Shown here: positions 1 through 7,102 of the stretch, piece after piece
How the letters are laid out: every line of letters begins with the position of its first letter
Numbering within the stretch: position 1 is the first letter of the stretch
NCBI GenBank assembly: GCA_023386315.1
Contig: JAEWJZ010000025.1
Location: 62,001 to 126,000 of the forward strand
Direction of reading: 5' to 3'
DNA: 64,000 nucleotides
Source: Bacillota bacterium
GTDB lineage: Bacteria > Bacillota > Clostridia > Lachnospirales > Lachnospiraceae
Position numbers and translations under genes: made by a program
The notes under the pieces: model-generated
Told to the model about the DNA's origin: nothing
Databases searched by the model: none
Seen by the model: the letters and a program-made list of their open reading frames with translations, nothing else

Positions 1-560
1 ATCATGACCATGAGTGCAGGGGAATTATTGAAATAAATGAAATTATTGAAAAAGCCGATATGACACCGGGTGCAAGAGCGCTGGCTGGAAAGATATTTTC
101 AATTCTGGCAGAAGCGGAAGCGAAGGCCCATCAGGTTCCGGTAGAAAAGGTACATTTTCATGAGGTAGGAGCAGTTGATTCCATAGCGGACATCGTTGCG
201 GCGGCGGTCTGTTTTGACAATCTGGGAATAAACAGAACGATTATTCCTCAGATTTGTGATGGGACGGGAACCATCCGCTGCCGCCACGGACTGCTGCCTG
301 TTCCGGTGCCGGCGGTGAAAAATATCGATCTGGCACACAATCTGAATCTCCATATTACAGATGTGGAGGGAGAATTAGTTACTCCGACGGGGGCAGCGAT
401 TGCTGCTGCAATCCGTACAGATGAACAGCTGCCCGATCATTTTACCATAAGAAGGACCGGCTTGGGAGCGGGAAAGAGAACATACAAATGTCCGGGCATA
501 CTCAGAGCTGTCTTTATAACAGAAGATGAAACAGCGTTTATCAGCCAGTTACCAGTTTAA
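1..560 (+). CDS. larC: LarC-type nickel-pincer cofactor protein, N-terminal domain only (partial at window edge)
   Basis: The reading frame is open from base 3, so the true start is upstream of the window. The visible part carries the LarC/DUF111 hallmarks HDHE, then VHFHEVGAVDSIADIVAA, HGLLPVPVPA, EGELVTPTGAAI and GLGAGKR. LarC inserts nickel in a CTP-dependent step to make the nickel-pincer nucleotide cofactor of lactate racemase-type enzymes; this is family knowledge. The protein stops just after the GAGKR-PGILRA segment, where the LarC1 (N-terminal) domain normally ends. No LarC2 domain follows in any frame before the transporter gene, 41 bases further on. It could be a LarC1-only protein or a shortened gene. 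No larA, larB or larE is visible. Confidence 0.8.
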   Translation, partial: HDHECRGIIEINEIIEKADMTPGARALAGKIFSILAEAEAKAHQVPVEKVHFHEVGAVDSIADIVAAAVCFDNLGINRTIIPQICDGTGTIRCRHGLLPVPVPAVKNIDLAHNLNLHITDVEGELVTPTGAAIAAAIRTDEQLPDHFTIRRTGLGAGKRTYKCPGILRAVFITEDETAFISQLPV

Positions 561-601
561 GAAAAATTCATTATTAAATAAAATGGAGTCGGTGGAAAAT
601 T

Positions 602-1396
602 ATGAAGCTGCATGAATACATATTGTTTGGATTGATTGGTTTAAGTGCTTCCACAGCAGGGGCGGTCTGCGGAATAGGAGGCGGGGTGATTATAAAGCCG
701 CTTTTAGATGCGTTTGGTTTGCTGAGTGTGGAAGCCATAAGCTTTCTGTCCGGATGTACAGTGCTTGCCATGGCCTGCTTTTCTGTGATAAAATCAATTT
801 CAAGCGGTGATTCTTCTGTTGATAAAACAATTGGTACGCCTTTGGCAGTCGGTGCAGCAGCAGGAGGTGTGGCAGGAAAAATATTGTTTCAAATGGTTGC
901 CGGTAGTTTTAGTGACCGGGACAGGGTGGGGTCCGTACAGGCAGTCTGTCTTTTGCTTATTACAATGGGAACATTAATTTATACAATAAAAAAAGACAGT
1001 ATTAAAACTAATCATATCAGAAATAAGGGATTTTGTATCATCATCGGATTTGTTCTGGGTATTTTCTCTTCCTTTCTTGGGATCGGAGGAGGACCCATTA
1101 ACCTGGTGGTACTGTTTTATTTCTTTTCCATGGATACGAAAACAGCTGCCCAGAATTCCCTGTACATTATTCTGTTTTCCCAGGCAGCCAGTCTTGTCAA
1201 TTCCATCGCAGCAGGTCAGATACCGGAATTCAGTTTCCTGCTTCTTGCTGTTATGGTGTTCAGCGGAATTGCAGGAGGAGCAATTGGAAGGAAGGTCTGC
1301 AAAAGACTGAGTGAGATTACAGTGAATAAACTTTTTATTATTTTGATGGCAGAAATTATGATGATCTGCTGTTATAATATCTATCAGTTATCTTAA
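602..1396 (+). CDS. TauE/SafE family membrane transporter (putative sulfite/organosulfonate exporter)
   Basis: This 264-residue, very hydrophobic protein shows the two-fold repeat of TauE/SafE (DUF81) carriers. The glycine-rich segment AVCGIGGGVIIKPLL near the N-terminus is echoed by SSFLGIGGGPINLVVL in the second half, and about eight membrane segments can be drawn. Family members export sulfite, sulfoacetate or related anions, and some act in metal or other anion transport, so the substrate is not fixed by sequence. It sits 41 bases after the larC-like gene and 22 bases before a sulfatase-maturase-like gene, in one apparent transcription unit ending at the terminator at 2558. The neighbourhood favours a sulfur- or nickel-related role, but that is inference. 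Confidence 0.82.
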   Translation: MKLHEYILFGLIGLSASTAGAVCGIGGGVIIKPLLDAFGLLSVEAISFLSGCTVLAMACFSVIKSISSGDSSVDKTIGTPLAVGAAAGGVAGKILFQMVAGSFSDRDRVGSVQAVCLLLITMGTLIYTIKKDSIKTNHIRNKGFCIIIGFVLGIFSSFLGIGGGPINLVVLFYFFSMDTKTAAQNSLYIILFSQAASLVNSIAAGQIPEFSFLLLAVMVFSGIAGGAIGRKVCKRLSEITVNKLFIILMAEIMMICCYNIYQLS

Positions 1397-1418
1397 ATGG
1401 CAAGGAGGAAACGGTTGT

Positions 1419-2528
1419 ATGCCGCCAGTGAATTTACTGATAAAACCAGCTTCCGGACTGTGCAATATGGAATGCGACTACTGCTTTTATTGTGATGAGA
1501 CAGAAAAGAGAAAGCAGGCTTCTTATGGATTTATGTCAAAAGAGACCCTGGCCAATGTGATACGTAAGGCACTTTCTTATGGAGAGCAGAGTGTTGGGAT
1601 TGCATTCCAGGGAGGAGAACCGACTCTTTGCGGAATTGATTTTTTTGAAGAGGCAGTCCGGTGTGTAAAACAGTACAACGTGAATAATTTAAAAATTGAA
1701 TATGCACTTCAGACCAATGGTTACGCAATTACGGAGGAATGGTGCGAATTCTTTAAAAAGAACCACTTTCTTGTAGGATTATCCGTTGACGGTATGGAAG
1801 GGACTCATGATAAGTACAGGCACAGCAAAAACGGAGAAGGAACGTACCAGAAGGTTCTCCAGGCAGCCAGGCTTATGAAGAAAAGCGGTGTGGATTTTAA
1901 TATACTCACAGTGGTAAACAGGGAAACGGCAGAAAATATCGTACCCATTTACAAGGAATACAAGAGAAATGGCTGGGAATATTTACAGTTTATTGCCTGC
2001 CTGGATCCCTTTGGGGAAACCCGCGGACAGAGGGAATATTCCCTTACTCCAAAGGCATACGGGGAGTTCTTAATCAAGCTTTTTCACCTGTGGTATAAAG
2101 ACTGGAAACGGGGAAAACAGCCCTTTATCAGACAGTTTGAAAACTACATCGGCATTATGCTGAAGTATGAACCGGAATCCTGTGAACAGAGAGGCGTATG
2201 CGGGATCCAGTATGTAGTGGAGGCGGACGGAGGAGTCTACCCCTGTGATTTTTATGCTCTGGATGAATTTAAGCTGGGAAATCTAAATCAGGATACAATG
2301 GCAAAAATCCAGGAAAGAAGATCAGAGATTGGTTTTATTGAGCGTTCCCAGAATCATTCCGAAGACTGCAGGCAGTGCCGCTGGTACTCTCTCTGCCGCG
2401 GCGGATGCTACCGCTGCAGGGAAGGCGTGAAGGATAATTATTTCTGTGAAAGTTACCGGATGCTATTTGAAAGCTGCTTTGAGCAGATGGAGGAAATAAG
2501 CCGGTTTCTGTTTACAACCCGATATTAG
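1419..2528 (+). CDS. Anaerobic sulfatase-maturating enzyme-like radical SAM/SPASM protein
   Basis: A 369-residue radical SAM protein. The cluster motif CNMECDYC is at residues 15-22 (Cys15, Cys19, Cys22), followed by FQGGEPT and LQTNG, which are typical of anSME. The C-terminal half holds a SPASM domain with a first set of cysteines around CGIQYVVEADGGVYPC and a second around CRQCRWYSLCRGGC and YFCESY, expected to bind two auxiliary Fe-S clusters. anSMEs oxidise an active-site Cys or Ser of sulfatases to formylglycine without oxygen. No sulfatase is encoded in this window, so its client must be elsewhere, or the protein matures another peptide. The start ATG follows a good AAGGAGG site. Confidence 0.83.
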   Translation: MPPVNLLIKPASGLCNMECDYCFYCDETEKRKQASYGFMSKETLANVIRKALSYGEQSVGIAFQGGEPTLCGIDFFEEAVRCVKQYNVNNLKIEYALQTNGYAITEEWCEFFKKNHFLVGLSVDGMEGTHDKYRHSKNGEGTYQKVLQAARLMKKSGVDFNILTVVNRETAENIVPIYKEYKRNGWEYLQFIACLDPFGETRGQREYSLTPKAYGEFLIKLFHLWYKDWKRGKQPFIRQFENYIGIMLKYEPESCEQRGVCGIQYVVEADGGVYPCDFYALDEFKLGNLNQDTMAKIQERRSEIGFIERSQNHSEDCRQCRWYSLCRGGCYRCREGVKDNYFCESYRMLFESCFEQMEEISRFLFTTRY

Positions 2529-2557
2529 GTGTATTGCTGGTCATATAATTAATTTAA

Positions 2558-2606
2558 AGTTCCATTCAGATGTTGCGTGTGCAACATCCTGGGTGGACTT
2601 TTTTTG
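2558..2606 (+). terminator. Rho-independent terminator after the radical SAM gene
   Basis: An inverted repeat built around ATGTTGC-gtgt-GCAACAT, extended outward by TCCA/TGGA and AGT/ACT pairs, is followed directly by a run of seven T. It closes the larC-tauE-anSME unit. Confidence 0.85.
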
Positions 2607-2618
2607 TTATCATTGGAA

Positions 2619-2643
2619 AGTAAGAGCTGACTTACTAAAGTAA
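2619..2643. promoter_or_regulatory. Candidate operator: nested AGTAAG/CTTACT repeats before the flavin reductase
   Basis: AGTAAG, then six bases, then CTTACT forms one perfect dyad. The second arm also forms TTACT-aa-AGTAA. Such alternating half-sites fit a dimeric winged-helix repressor (HxlR/MarR type) next to a redox gene. No regulator gene lies beside it and no clear -35/-10 pair was found, so this is only a candidate. Confidence 0.4.
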
Positions 2644-2663
2644 ACGATGATATGGAGGTATAC

Positions 2664-3200
2664 ATGAAAAAGGTAAATGTAAATTATGAAAAGCTATATT
2701 ATGGATTTCCTGTTATTCTTGTAAGTTATTATGATACAGACGGAACTCCAAACGTGACAACTGTGTCTTCATCCTACACCTTAAAGGACATGATGGCACT
2801 GGGCTTTTCTTCAAAGGGACATGCCATAAAGCGGATTAAAGAAGTATCGGATTTTGTGGTGAACCTTGCAGACTGCAGTATGGCGGAGGCAGTGAATTTC
2901 TGCGGCAGCAAAACAGGAGCGGAGTGCAAAAAATTTGACAGAATTGGTCTGACACCGATCGCCTCCAGGGTTATTCATGCACCTGTCATTGAACAATGCC
3001 CCGTTTCAATGGAATGCAGCCTGACTGATGTGATTGAAAGCGGGAATTATGCAGGAATTACAAATATTCTGGCTAAAATCAGGGGCCGTCTTGTGGCGGA
3101 AGAATATTTAAACAGTACAGGAAGGCTTGATGTATCCGCATTTGATAATATTTTGTATATCGGAGACGGAGACAGCCGCGGATTCCGTAATATGAAATAA
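2664..3200 (+). CDS. Flavin reductase-like (FMN-binding split-barrel) protein
   Basis: 178 residues from the ATG chosen here. An ATG 12 bases upstream lies inside the GGAGG ribosome binding site and is therefore unlikely. The pattern PVILVSYYDTDGTPNVTTVSS near the start, then LGFSSKGHAIKRI and DFVVNLAD, is typical of flavoredoxin and flavin reductase-like split-barrel proteins that bind FMN. Such proteins move electrons from NAD(P)H to flavin or to partner proteins; the exact partner cannot be read from sequence. It is preceded by a terminator and repeat motifs that may be an operator, so it is probably transcribed alone or with the small gene that follows. Confidence 0.8.
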   Translation: MKKVNVNYEKLYYGFPVILVSYYDTDGTPNVTTVSSSYTLKDMMALGFSSKGHAIKRIKEVSDFVVNLADCSMAEAVNFCGSKTGAECKKFDRIGLTPIASRVIHAPVIEQCPVSMECSLTDVIESGNYAGITNILAKIRGRLVAEEYLNSTGRLDVSAFDNILYIGDGDSRGFRNMK

Positions 3201-3288
3201 AATTCTTTAAGAATATCTTCGGTTTGTGATTTTGTCTGCATATTTTCCAGGTAATTACAGAAACTAATGTCACACAGGAGGTAAGATT

Positions 3289-3501
3289 ATGGCAAAAGCA
3301 GGAATGAGAAGACCAAGTCCTTATGATCCCAAAAATCATGGAACGGAAAATCACGAAAAAATGCATCATCCAAAGAATGAACAGGCTCAGGTTCCCGAGA
3401 TTCAGGGAGCTGCAAAAAACAGCAGTGAAAAGGCAGGTCCTATCAATGCTCCAAACTGGGCAAGAGACGATTACAAAACAGGAAATAAGCGTGAGGACTG
3501 A
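3289..3501 (+). CDS. Small basic/hydrophilic protein of unknown function
   Basis: 70 residues, very hydrophilic, rich in Lys, Asn, Pro and His, with no membrane segment, no cysteine and no recognised domain. It reads as real because a strong AGGAGGT site lies eight bases before the ATG and a terminator follows immediately. The composition (MAKAGMRRPSPYDPK at the start, PEIQGAAKNSSEKAGPI in the middle) suggests an unstructured protein. A role in sporulation or stress would be a guess. I do not recognise the family. Confidence 0.6.
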   Translation: MAKAGMRRPSPYDPKNHGTENHEKMHHPKNEQAQVPEIQGAAKNSSEKAGPINAPNWARDDYKTGNKRED

Positions 3502-3513
3502 TGGTAATGTGAT

Positions 3514-3548
3514 AAAACGAGGCATTTTGAGTAAAGTGCCTCGTTTTT
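3514..3548 (+). terminator. Rho-independent terminator
   Basis: AAACGAGGCA and TGCCTCGTTT pair around a TTTTGAGTAAAG interior and run into five T. It separates the small protein gene from the antitoxin promoter. Confidence 0.85.
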
Positions 3549-3570
3549 GCTATAAAAAACCAAATAATGT

Positions 3571-3600
3571 ATTGCTAATCGTTATACAATAGAATATAAT
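3571..3600 (+). promoter_or_regulatory. Promoter of the antitoxin gene with an imperfect dyad
   Basis: TTGCTA, 17 bases, then a consensus TATAAT. The -35 and spacer contain an imperfect 20-base dyad (ATTGCTAATC/GTTATACAAT). This is where antitoxins of the RelB type usually bind to repress their own operon. The promoter is well supported; the operator is inferred. Confidence 0.6.
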
Positions 3601-3628
3601 TTGATAAAAAAGGAAAGGTGGAATTTTT

Positions 3629-3937
3629 ATGGCCGTTAAAACAGCAAATGTTCTGGCCCGCGTTGAGCCTGATATAAAAGAAAAAGCAGAATCCATTATG
3701 GCAAAACTGGGAATCCCTGCCTCCGTTGTAATCAATATGCTCTATAAGCAAATTATCATGACTAAGAGTATTCCATTTTCGTTATCGCTTCCTGATGCTC
3801 CGAATGCTCCGACTGCATTGGATGAATTAGATACCGCGACATTTGACGCGATTATGCAGAATGGATTGAACGAGGCAAAGGCTGACCGTTCTCGCCTCTC
3901 TTCTGAGGTGTTTGAAGATTTAAGACAGAATTTGTAA
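3629..3937 (+). CDS. RelB/DinJ family antitoxin
   Basis: 102 residues. The N-terminal ribbon-helix-helix (TANVLARVEPDIKEKAESIMAKLGIPASVVINMLYKQI) is the DNA-binding dimer domain of RelB/DinJ antitoxins. The C-terminal stretch (DELDTATFDAIMQNGLNEAK) is the part that normally wraps the toxin. A GGAAAGGTGG site precedes the ATG. The antitoxin is full length, but the toxin gene starting three bases later is a deletion pseudogene. The pair is therefore no longer toxic, and the antitoxin may survive as an autoregulator or as protection against related toxins. Confidence 0.85.
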   Translation: MAVKTANVLARVEPDIKEKAESIMAKLGIPASVVINMLYKQIIMTKSIPFSLSLPDAPNAPTALDELDTATFDAIMQNGLNEAKADRSRLSSEVFEDLRQNL

Positions 3938-3940
3938 TAT

Positions 3941-4128
3941 ATGGTTGATAAAACGTACATTGTTAAAATCACTACACAGGCACAAGAACAGTTGCAGAAA
4001 ATTATAGAATACATTACAGCTGAATTAAAAGCATTGAAATCCGCTTTGTGCCTGAAGCAAATAGCAAAGTACAGGTTACAGCCGTTGTTTATAGCAAGCG
4101 TGGTCAGTTAGAGCAGCTTTCTCAGTGA
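3941..4128 (+). pseudogene. RelE/ParE-family toxin, internally deleted
   Basis: The first 31 codons read MVDKTYIVKITTQAQEQLQK...ITAELKA, the normal N-terminus of a RelE/ParE toxin. After about position 4033 the continuing toxin sequence (ANSKVQVTAVVYSKRGQLEQLSQ, then TGA) lies in another frame. The middle of the protein, roughly 35-50 residues including the catalytic region, is missing. Reading from the ATG, translation ends early at a TAG inside the C-terminal part (4106-4108). It directly follows the antitoxin, as a toxin should. A sequencing error would explain the frameshift but not the missing middle. Confidence 0.8.
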
Positions 4129-4153
4129 AATCATAACAAATTAGGAGATTGAC

Positions 4154-5689
4154 ATGGCAGAATTTATTCAGAAACTTGAAAAATGGGATACCTGGGAAAT
4201 TACCTGTCCTGGTCATACGGATAAAAATCCGTTTGTGGATTATAAGATCCAGGGAACCTTCACAGGCGCTCATGAATGCAAAACAGTGGATGGGTTTTAC
4301 GATGGAGACGGGAACTATGTGGTCCGGTTTATGCCCTCCTTTGAAGGAAAATATGAATTTTTGGTCAGTGGAAATTTTTCTGAGAAAATATGGGAAGGAA
4401 TCTTTGAAGTACTTCCGGCTTCCGGAAACAACCATGGACCTGTCCGTGTTGCAAATACATATCATTTTGCCTATGAGGACGGAGTTCCTTATTATTCCAT
4501 TGGAACAACCTGCTATGTATGGGAGCTTCAATCGGAAGAATTACAGAAACAGACACTTGAGACTCTTAAGAAGAGTGCATTTAACAAAATTCGTTTCTGT
4601 ATTTTACCGAAACATTATGATTACAATTTAAATGAACCGATCTCTTATCCATACATAGGAACACCCTGCGACAGCACAAAATTAACCAGTGATAATTTTC
4701 AGCTATTTAATGGAAGAGCGGAGGGAAACCAGTGGGATTATTACCGCTTTAACCCGGAACATTTCCGGCATATTGAAGAATGTATCAGACAGCTGAGAGA
4801 ATTGTCCATCGAAGCGGATTTGATCGTTATGCATCCCTATGACAGGTGGGGATTCAGTCTTATGAGCAGGGAACAGGACGAATTATACTGGAACTATGTG
4901 ATTGCCAGATTTGCTGCATACAGGAATGTCTGGTGGTCACTTGCCAATGAATATGACCTTATGCCTCAGAAATCGGTGGAGGATTGGGAAAATTTTGCAG
5001 GAATCATCTGCAGAAATGACAAATACAATCATCTGAGATCCATTCATAACTGCATGCCTTTTTATGATTATTCCAGACCTTGGGTCACCCACTGCAGTAT
5101 ACAGAGACAGGATATCTATAAGACGGCTGAATACGTGGATGAATGGAGAGAAAGGTATAAAAAGCCGGTAGTACTGGACGAAATAGCCTATGAAGGAAAC
5201 ATTCAGCATGGCTGGGGAAATATTAGCGGTAAGGAATTGGTGCGCAGATTCTGGGAAGCCAGCTTAAGAGGGGGATATGCCGGTCATGGAGAGACTTACA
5301 TGAACCCGGATGGGATACTGTGGTGGTCCCATGGCGGCGTTTTACACGGGGAAAGCCCTGACAGGCTGAAATTTCTGTACCGGATATTATCGGAAACGCC
5401 GGGCTATGGTCTGATGCCGTTAAAACAGGCCTGGGACGAGGTATGTGCAACCGCTGAAGGTGCCGGATCCATGATACTGAAAATTAAAAGCTATTATCTA
5501 TACTACTATGGATTTAACAGACCTTCCTTCCGGGAATTTAACTTTGATGATACAACGGAATTTGATGTGGAAGTTATTGATACATGGGATATGGAAATTC
5601 AGGACATGGGAGTATTTAAGGGGAAATTTAAAGTGGAACTGCCGGGGAAGGAATATATGGCGGTCCGTATCAGAAAACATCAGGCATAG
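4154..5689 (+). CDS. DUF5060-DUF4038-DUF5605 glycoside hydrolase (apiosidase-like)
   Basis: 511 residues with no signal peptide, so cytoplasmic. The N-terminal ~90 residues match the DUF5060 beta-sandwich (WEITCPGHTDKNPFVDYKIQ). The middle ~100-400 is a DUF4038-type TIM barrel related to the GH140 apiosidase group. The C-terminal ~90 residues are a DUF5605-like beta domain. Likely clan GH-A catalytic carboxylates are Glu266 in WWSLANEYD and Glu343 in VVLDEIAYEG. Substrate is unknown; apiosidase is only the nearest characterised activity. It lies just upstream of the LacI regulator of the sucrose operon but ends in its own unit, since lacI has its own promoter. Confidence 0.72.
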   Translation: MAEFIQKLEKWDTWEITCPGHTDKNPFVDYKIQGTFTGAHECKTVDGFYDGDGNYVVRFMPSFEGKYEFLVSGNFSEKIWEGIFEVLPASGNNHGPVRVANTYHFAYEDGVPYYSIGTTCYVWELQSEELQKQTLETLKKSAFNKIRFCILPKHYDYNLNEPISYPYIGTPCDSTKLTSDNFQLFNGRAEGNQWDYYRFNPEHFRHIEECIRQLRELSIEADLIVMHPYDRWGFSLMSREQDELYWNYVIARFAAYRNVWWSLANEYDLMPQKSVEDWENFAGIICRNDKYNHLRSIHNCMPFYDYSRPWVTHCSIQRQDIYKTAEYVDEWRERYKKPVVLDEIAYEGNIQHGWGNISGKELVRRFWEASLRGGYAGHGETYMNPDGILWWSHGGVLHGESPDRLKFLYRILSETPGYGLMPLKQAWDEVCATAEGAGSMILKIKSYYLYYYGFNRPSFREFNFDDTTEFDVEVIDTWDMEIQDMGVFKGKFKVELPGKEYMAVRIRKHQA

Positions 5690-5730
5690 AGACAGCAGGG
5701 AAAGAAATATTGTCTGGACTGGGATTATAC

Positions 5731-5759
5731 TGGACCATAGCCGGGCAATATGGTATACT
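5731..5759 (+). promoter_or_regulatory. Promoter of the lacI-type regulator
   Basis: TGGACC, 17 bases, then TATACT with an upstream TGG that resembles an extended -10. The start codon of the regulator lies about 45 bases beyond the expected transcription start. Confidence 0.5.
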
Positions 5760-5810
5760 GAACCCGAAATTTGATTTTAAGAATAAAGGACAGCAGGAGG
5801 AGATTGACCA

Positions 5811-6788
5811 ATGGCAACTCTTAAAGATGTGGCCGAACGGGCAGAAGTTACGGTCACCACTGTCTCGAGAGTCATTAATAACCGGGGCTATATCAGTGAG
5901 CAGACCAGAAAAAAGGTTTACGATGTCATGAAGGAGCTGAATTATCAGCCCAATGAACTGGCACGGTCTCTCTCCATGCAGAGAACCAATACCATCGGGA
6001 TCATCGTCCCCCACATTGTGCATCCGTACTTTGCCAAACTTATCAGCAACTTAGAAAATGCAGCTGCCAATAAAGGCTATAAGATATTGCTGTGCAATTC
6101 AAAAGAAAAGAATGAAAAGGAACTGGAATACATCCAGATGTTTAAAAGCAACCGTGTATCCGGGATTGTACTCTGCAGCCGCAATGTTGATATTGAAGAG
6201 ATGAAGAATTTAGATATTCCTGTCATTACCATAGAACGTAACTTAGAAGCCGGAACGGTGGGAATCCAGTGCGATAATTACCAGGGAGGCTGTCTGGCGA
6301 CGGAGCATTTAATATCCTGCGGCTGTAAGAATCTGCTTCACTTAAGCGGAATCAAGAATGAAAACATGCCCGCAGATGCGAGAGCGGAAGGATTTATAGC
6401 CGTATGTGAGAAAAACGGAGTGCGCCACCGGGAAGTAATGGCGACCAGCACGATTTACAATACTCTGGATTATCATGAGCATATCAGAAAAGCCATTGAG
6501 GCGGATCCTGGAGTAGACGGCATATTTGCAAGCAGTGATTTAATTGCAGCCCAGACCATTCAGATCTGTGCGGAGATGAACATCTCCATACCGGGACAGA
6601 TACGGCTGGTGGGGTTTGATGATGTGGATATTGCAAGGCTGACTACGCCCACCATTACCACCATCAGACAGCCGGTTAAGGAGATGGCGGAATGGGCCAT
6701 TGAATTTATACAGAGAAGTCTGGATCACGAAGCGGTTCCGGAACAGTTCAAGCTGCCGGTTACTCTTGTGAAAAGGAATTCGTCATAA
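5811..6788 (+). CDS. LacI family transcriptional regulator, likely of the sucrose/FOS operon
   Basis: 325 residues. Residues 2-50 are a LacI helix-turn-helix and hinge (TLKDVAERAEVTVTTVSRVIN, then QPNELARSL). The rest is a periplasmic-binding-like sensor with TIGIIVPHIVHPYFAKLI, and GIFASSDLIAAQ and GFDDVDIARLTTPTITTI near the end. It probably binds the 16-bp dyad with central CG that overlaps the -35 box of the importer operon starting at 7103, repressing it until sugar is present. Neighbour position and site placement support this; ligand identity (sucrose, fructo-oligosaccharide or derivative) is inferred. A strong GGAGGAG site precedes the ATG, and a terminator follows the stop. Confidence 0.9.
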   Translation: MATLKDVAERAEVTVTTVSRVINNRGYISEQTRKKVYDVMKELNYQPNELARSLSMQRTNTIGIIVPHIVHPYFAKLISNLENAAANKGYKILLCNSKEKNEKELEYIQMFKSNRVSGIVLCSRNVDIEEMKNLDIPVITIERNLEAGTVGIQCDNYQGGCLATEHLISCGCKNLLHLSGIKNENMPADARAEGFIAVCEKNGVRHREVMATSTIYNTLDYHEHIRKAIEADPGVDGIFASSDLIAAQTIQICAEMNISIPGQIRLVGFDDVDIARLTTPTITTIRQPVKEMAEWAIEFIQRSLDHEAVPEQFKLPVTLVKRNSS

Positions 6789-6794
6789 ATAAAA

Positions 6795-6829
6795 ATGACA
6801 CTGGAAAGTGAGAAACCAGTGTCTTTTTT
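6795..6829 (+). terminator. Rho-independent terminator after the LacI regulator
   Basis: A perfect eight-base stem, GACACTGG/CCAGTGTC, with an 11-base loop, followed by six T. Confidence 0.92.
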
Positions 6830-6985
6830 ATTATGGAAAAGAGTGGTAAAATATTATAAGCGATTGACCTATAGAAAATGTGCCTGATATTTGAAAGTAC
6901 AAATATATAAACTATAAAATACATTATATAATTAGTAAAAATGCACAAAAAATAATATGAAAAATTTGTAGATAACACGAAAATA

Positions 6986-7024
6986 TGTCAAGCGGTTGAC
7001 ATGAGGCGCAGAGAGGAATATACT
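6986..7024 (+). promoter_or_regulatory. LacI-type operator fused to a strong promoter of the sucrose/FOS operon
   Basis: TGTCAAGCGGTTGACA is a near-perfect 16-bp palindrome with the central CG usual for LacI-family operators. Its last six bases are also a perfect -35 box (TTGACA), followed after 17 bases by TATACT. A repressor bound here would cover the -35 box. A related half-site string, AAGCGATTGACC, lies about 130 bases upstream (6858-6869), where a second operator could allow looping. The rest of the 314-base gap is AT-rich and holds nothing else I recognise except the cre-like site listed separately. Confidence 0.75.
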
Positions 7025-7040
7025 CAGGGTACAGCATACG

Positions 7041-7054
7041 TAAAGACGCTTTCA
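7041..7054. promoter_or_regulatory. cre-like catabolite repression site in the leader
   Basis: Read on the minus strand it is TGAAAGCGTCTTTA. This matches the relaxed CcpA consensus TGNAANCGNNNNCA at all but one fixed position. It lies about 10-25 bases after the predicted transcription start, a place where CcpA can block elongation. Confidence 0.4.
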
Positions 7055-7102
7055 TGAGGCGGTATATTTTGCGGAAAATCAGAATATCAGGGAGGTATTG
7101 GA

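Noticed and set aside
540..602. Programmed frameshift joining LarC1 to LarC2
   Set aside because: No LarC2-like sequence exists in any frame after the stop; the transporter gene begins at once.
6986..7001. Reading the 16-bp palindrome as a CcpA cre site
   Set aside because: The conserved TG and CA positions fall one base off the cre spacing; it fits a LacI-family operator better.
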